Shown here piece after piece: positions 5,858-6,565 of a DNA stretch of 6,565 nucleotides. The DNA is from an uncultured Opitutia bacterium (GTDB lineage Bacteria > Verrucomicrobiota > Verrucomicrobiia > Opitutales > UBA953). The stretch is taken from the NCBI GenBank assembly GCA_903924185.1, contig CAIYAN010000162.1, positions 1-6,565 of the forward strand, given 5' to 3'. Positions within the stretch are counted from its first letter, which is position 1. Each line of letters begins with the position of its first letter. Below the pieces are notes generated by a model. The model was not told where the DNA came from, ran no database searches, and saw only the letters and a program-made list of their open reading frames with translations. The position numbers were made by a program, and so were the translations under genes.

Positions 5858-6520
5858 TTAGATTCGGCGCATCACCGTCTTAGCGAGGCCTTGGATCACC
5901 AGCTCATTCACTGGTCTAAGCTCGGGGTAGTTCTTGTTTTCGGCCTTCAAGAAGACCTTACCACCCTGCTTGATCAAGCGCTTCAAGGTCGTCTCACCGT
6001 CGATCAAAGCCGCGACGATATCGCCGTGCTTCGGTTGGCCAGGCTCGATGATGACCGTGTCACCGTCGTTGATGTCGGCATCAATCATGGAGTCACCACG
6101 GACGCGGAGCGCGAAGGACTCCGGCGGACGGCGACGGGAACCGGCGGCAATCGGCACCTGCATCGTGGAAAGGACGCCCGAAGATTCGGTATAGTCAGGG
6201 AGACCCGCGGCGATAGCCCCGGCAAACTTCACTTCCTCAAAGTTAACGATTTGCTCATCGCTCGGACCCTCATAACGGATGACCGTCTCGGCGAGGTCGA
6301 CGCTGACCTCGGGGGCGATCTTGTAAGCTCGAGCGGCGCCAGGGATACGCTGGAGGACGCCCTTGCGCTCGAGAGCCTGCAGGTGGCCGAAGACGGCGTT
6401 CGTGCTGGCGAAGCGGAACTTGGCCTGGATATCGCGGATGCTCGGCCAATAGGAGAGTTCGGCGACATGCTGGCGCATATAGTCGAGGATGGCCTGCTGC
6501 TTTTTAGTGAGTGCTTCCAT
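5858..6520 (-). CDS. lexA: LexA, SOS-response repressor and self-cleaving protease
   Basis: LexA represses DNA-damage genes and cuts itself when activated RecA filaments form. The 220-residue protein has an N-terminal winged helix-turn-helix (about 1-70) that aligns without gaps to E. coli LexA, starting MEALTKKQQ. The S24-type peptidase half follows, with cleavage site Ala105-Gly106 in AGAIAAGLP (100-108), catalytic Ser144 in GDSM (142-145) and Lys180 in TTLKRL (177-182). The Ser-Lys spacing of 36 is close to E. coli's 37, so the protease looks intact. Two features differ. The recognition helix reads STNAVFGHL, where E. coli has SPNAAEEHL, so base-contacting Glu44 and Glu45 are Phe and Gly. 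The linker before the cleavage site is about 21 residues longer. The start is fixed: an in-frame TGA lies 28-30 bases upstream with no other start between. No Shine-Dalgarno sequence is visible. Autoregulation is expected through the sites just upstream. Confidence 0.97.
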   Translation of the reverse strand: MEALTKKQQAILDYMRQHVAELSYWPSIRDIQAKFRFASTNAVFGHLQALERKGVLQRIPGAARAYKIAPEVSVDLAETVIRYEGPSDEQIVNFEEVKFAGAIAAGLPDYTESSGVLSTMQVPIAAGSRRRPPESFALRVRGDSMIDADINDGDTVIIEPGQPKHGDIVAALIDGETTLKRLIKQGGKVFLKAENKNYPELRPVNELVIQGLAKTVMRRI

Positions 6521-6521
6521 A

Positions 6522-6551
6522 GTGAACGGATGTTTCTGAAAATTTGTTCAC
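6522..6551 (-). promoter_or_regulatory. candidate LexA operator: inverted repeat in the lexA promoter
   Basis: GTGAAC (6522-6527) and GTTCAC (6546-6551) form a perfect 6-base inverted repeat with an 18-base spacer, covering the region from the proposed -10 to the -35. The right arm contains TGTTC (6545-6549), GAACA on the minus strand, which is half of the motif TGTTC-N4-GAACA reported for Verrucomicrobia LexA. The partner half at that spacing is poor: GTCAA at 6554-6558, giving 7 of 10 positions overall. Its position over the promoter makes it the best operator candidate here, but a 24-base centre-to-centre spacing is unusual for LexA. Confidence 0.4.
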
Positions 6552-6558
6552 CTGTCAA
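6530..6558 (-). promoter_or_regulatory. candidate lexA promoter
   Basis: Reading leftward, a perfect TTGACA -35 hexamer lies at 6553-6558. After 17 bases comes AAACAT (6530-6535), which matches the TATAAT consensus at only three positions. The spacing is ideal for a housekeeping sigma factor, the -10 is weak, and the transcript would start only a few bases before the lexA ATG, giving a very short or leaderless message. That would fit the lack of a ribosome-binding site. Confidence 0.45.
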
Positions 6559-6565
6559 TAACTCA

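Noticed and set aside
6510..6565. E. coli-type (CTG-N10-CAG) or Gram-positive-type (CGAAC-N4-GTTCG) SOS box upstream of lexA
   Set aside because: Neither pattern is present at full length; only separated GAAC/GTTC half-sites are found, and these are reported as a tentative operator.

Overview
This is about 6.6 kb of GC-rich bacterial chromosome carrying seven complete genes, plus the probable 3' end of an eighth at the left edge. I see no RNA genes, insertion sequences, CRISPR arrays or phage genes. The content is mostly housekeeping or repair: a SMUG1-type uracil-DNA glycosylase, biosynthetic arginine decarboxylase SpeA, MenH of menaquinone synthesis and the SOS repressor LexA. My best guess for the host is Verrucomicrobiota, perhaps near Opitutales. 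This is inference from the gene mix, the base composition, the poor Shine-Dalgarno signals and a LexA recognition helix unlike that of E. coli. The sequence does not prove it.

Layout, left to right. At 2-76 (+) the tail of an unknown gene runs into the 3' end of a leftward pair: a SMUG1-like glycosylase (873-1601) and, overlapping it by 10 bases, a class I methyltransferase (73-882). The methyltransferase resembles the mycobacterial phthiotriol/phenolphthiotriol dimycocerosate methyltransferase. From the divergent region at 1602-1714, speA runs rightward to 3682. It meets a leftward FMN-binding flavin reductase-like gene (3686-4171) tail to tail. An 88-base divergent promoter region follows. 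Next is a rightward pair of alpha/beta hydrolases: an exported esterase (4260-5105) and MenH (5114-5851). MenH meets lexA (5858-6520, leftward) tail to tail, and the lexA promoter/operator lies at the right edge.

The genes form several short transcription units rather than one pathway. Probable two-gene operons are SMUG1-methyltransferase and esterase-menH; speA, the flavin reductase and lexA look monocistronic here. SMUG1 (base excision repair) and LexA (SOS control) both concern DNA damage but are not adjacent. All three convergent junctions are extremely tight (3-base overlap, 3-base gap, 6-base gap) and lack a visible intrinsic terminator.

I do not see a clear undescribed multi-gene system. 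The observations most worth following up are the mycobacterial-type lipid methyltransferase coupled to SMUG1, the altered LexA recognition helix and linker with a candidate operator, and a promoter-like pattern shared by lexA and the flavin reductase gene.
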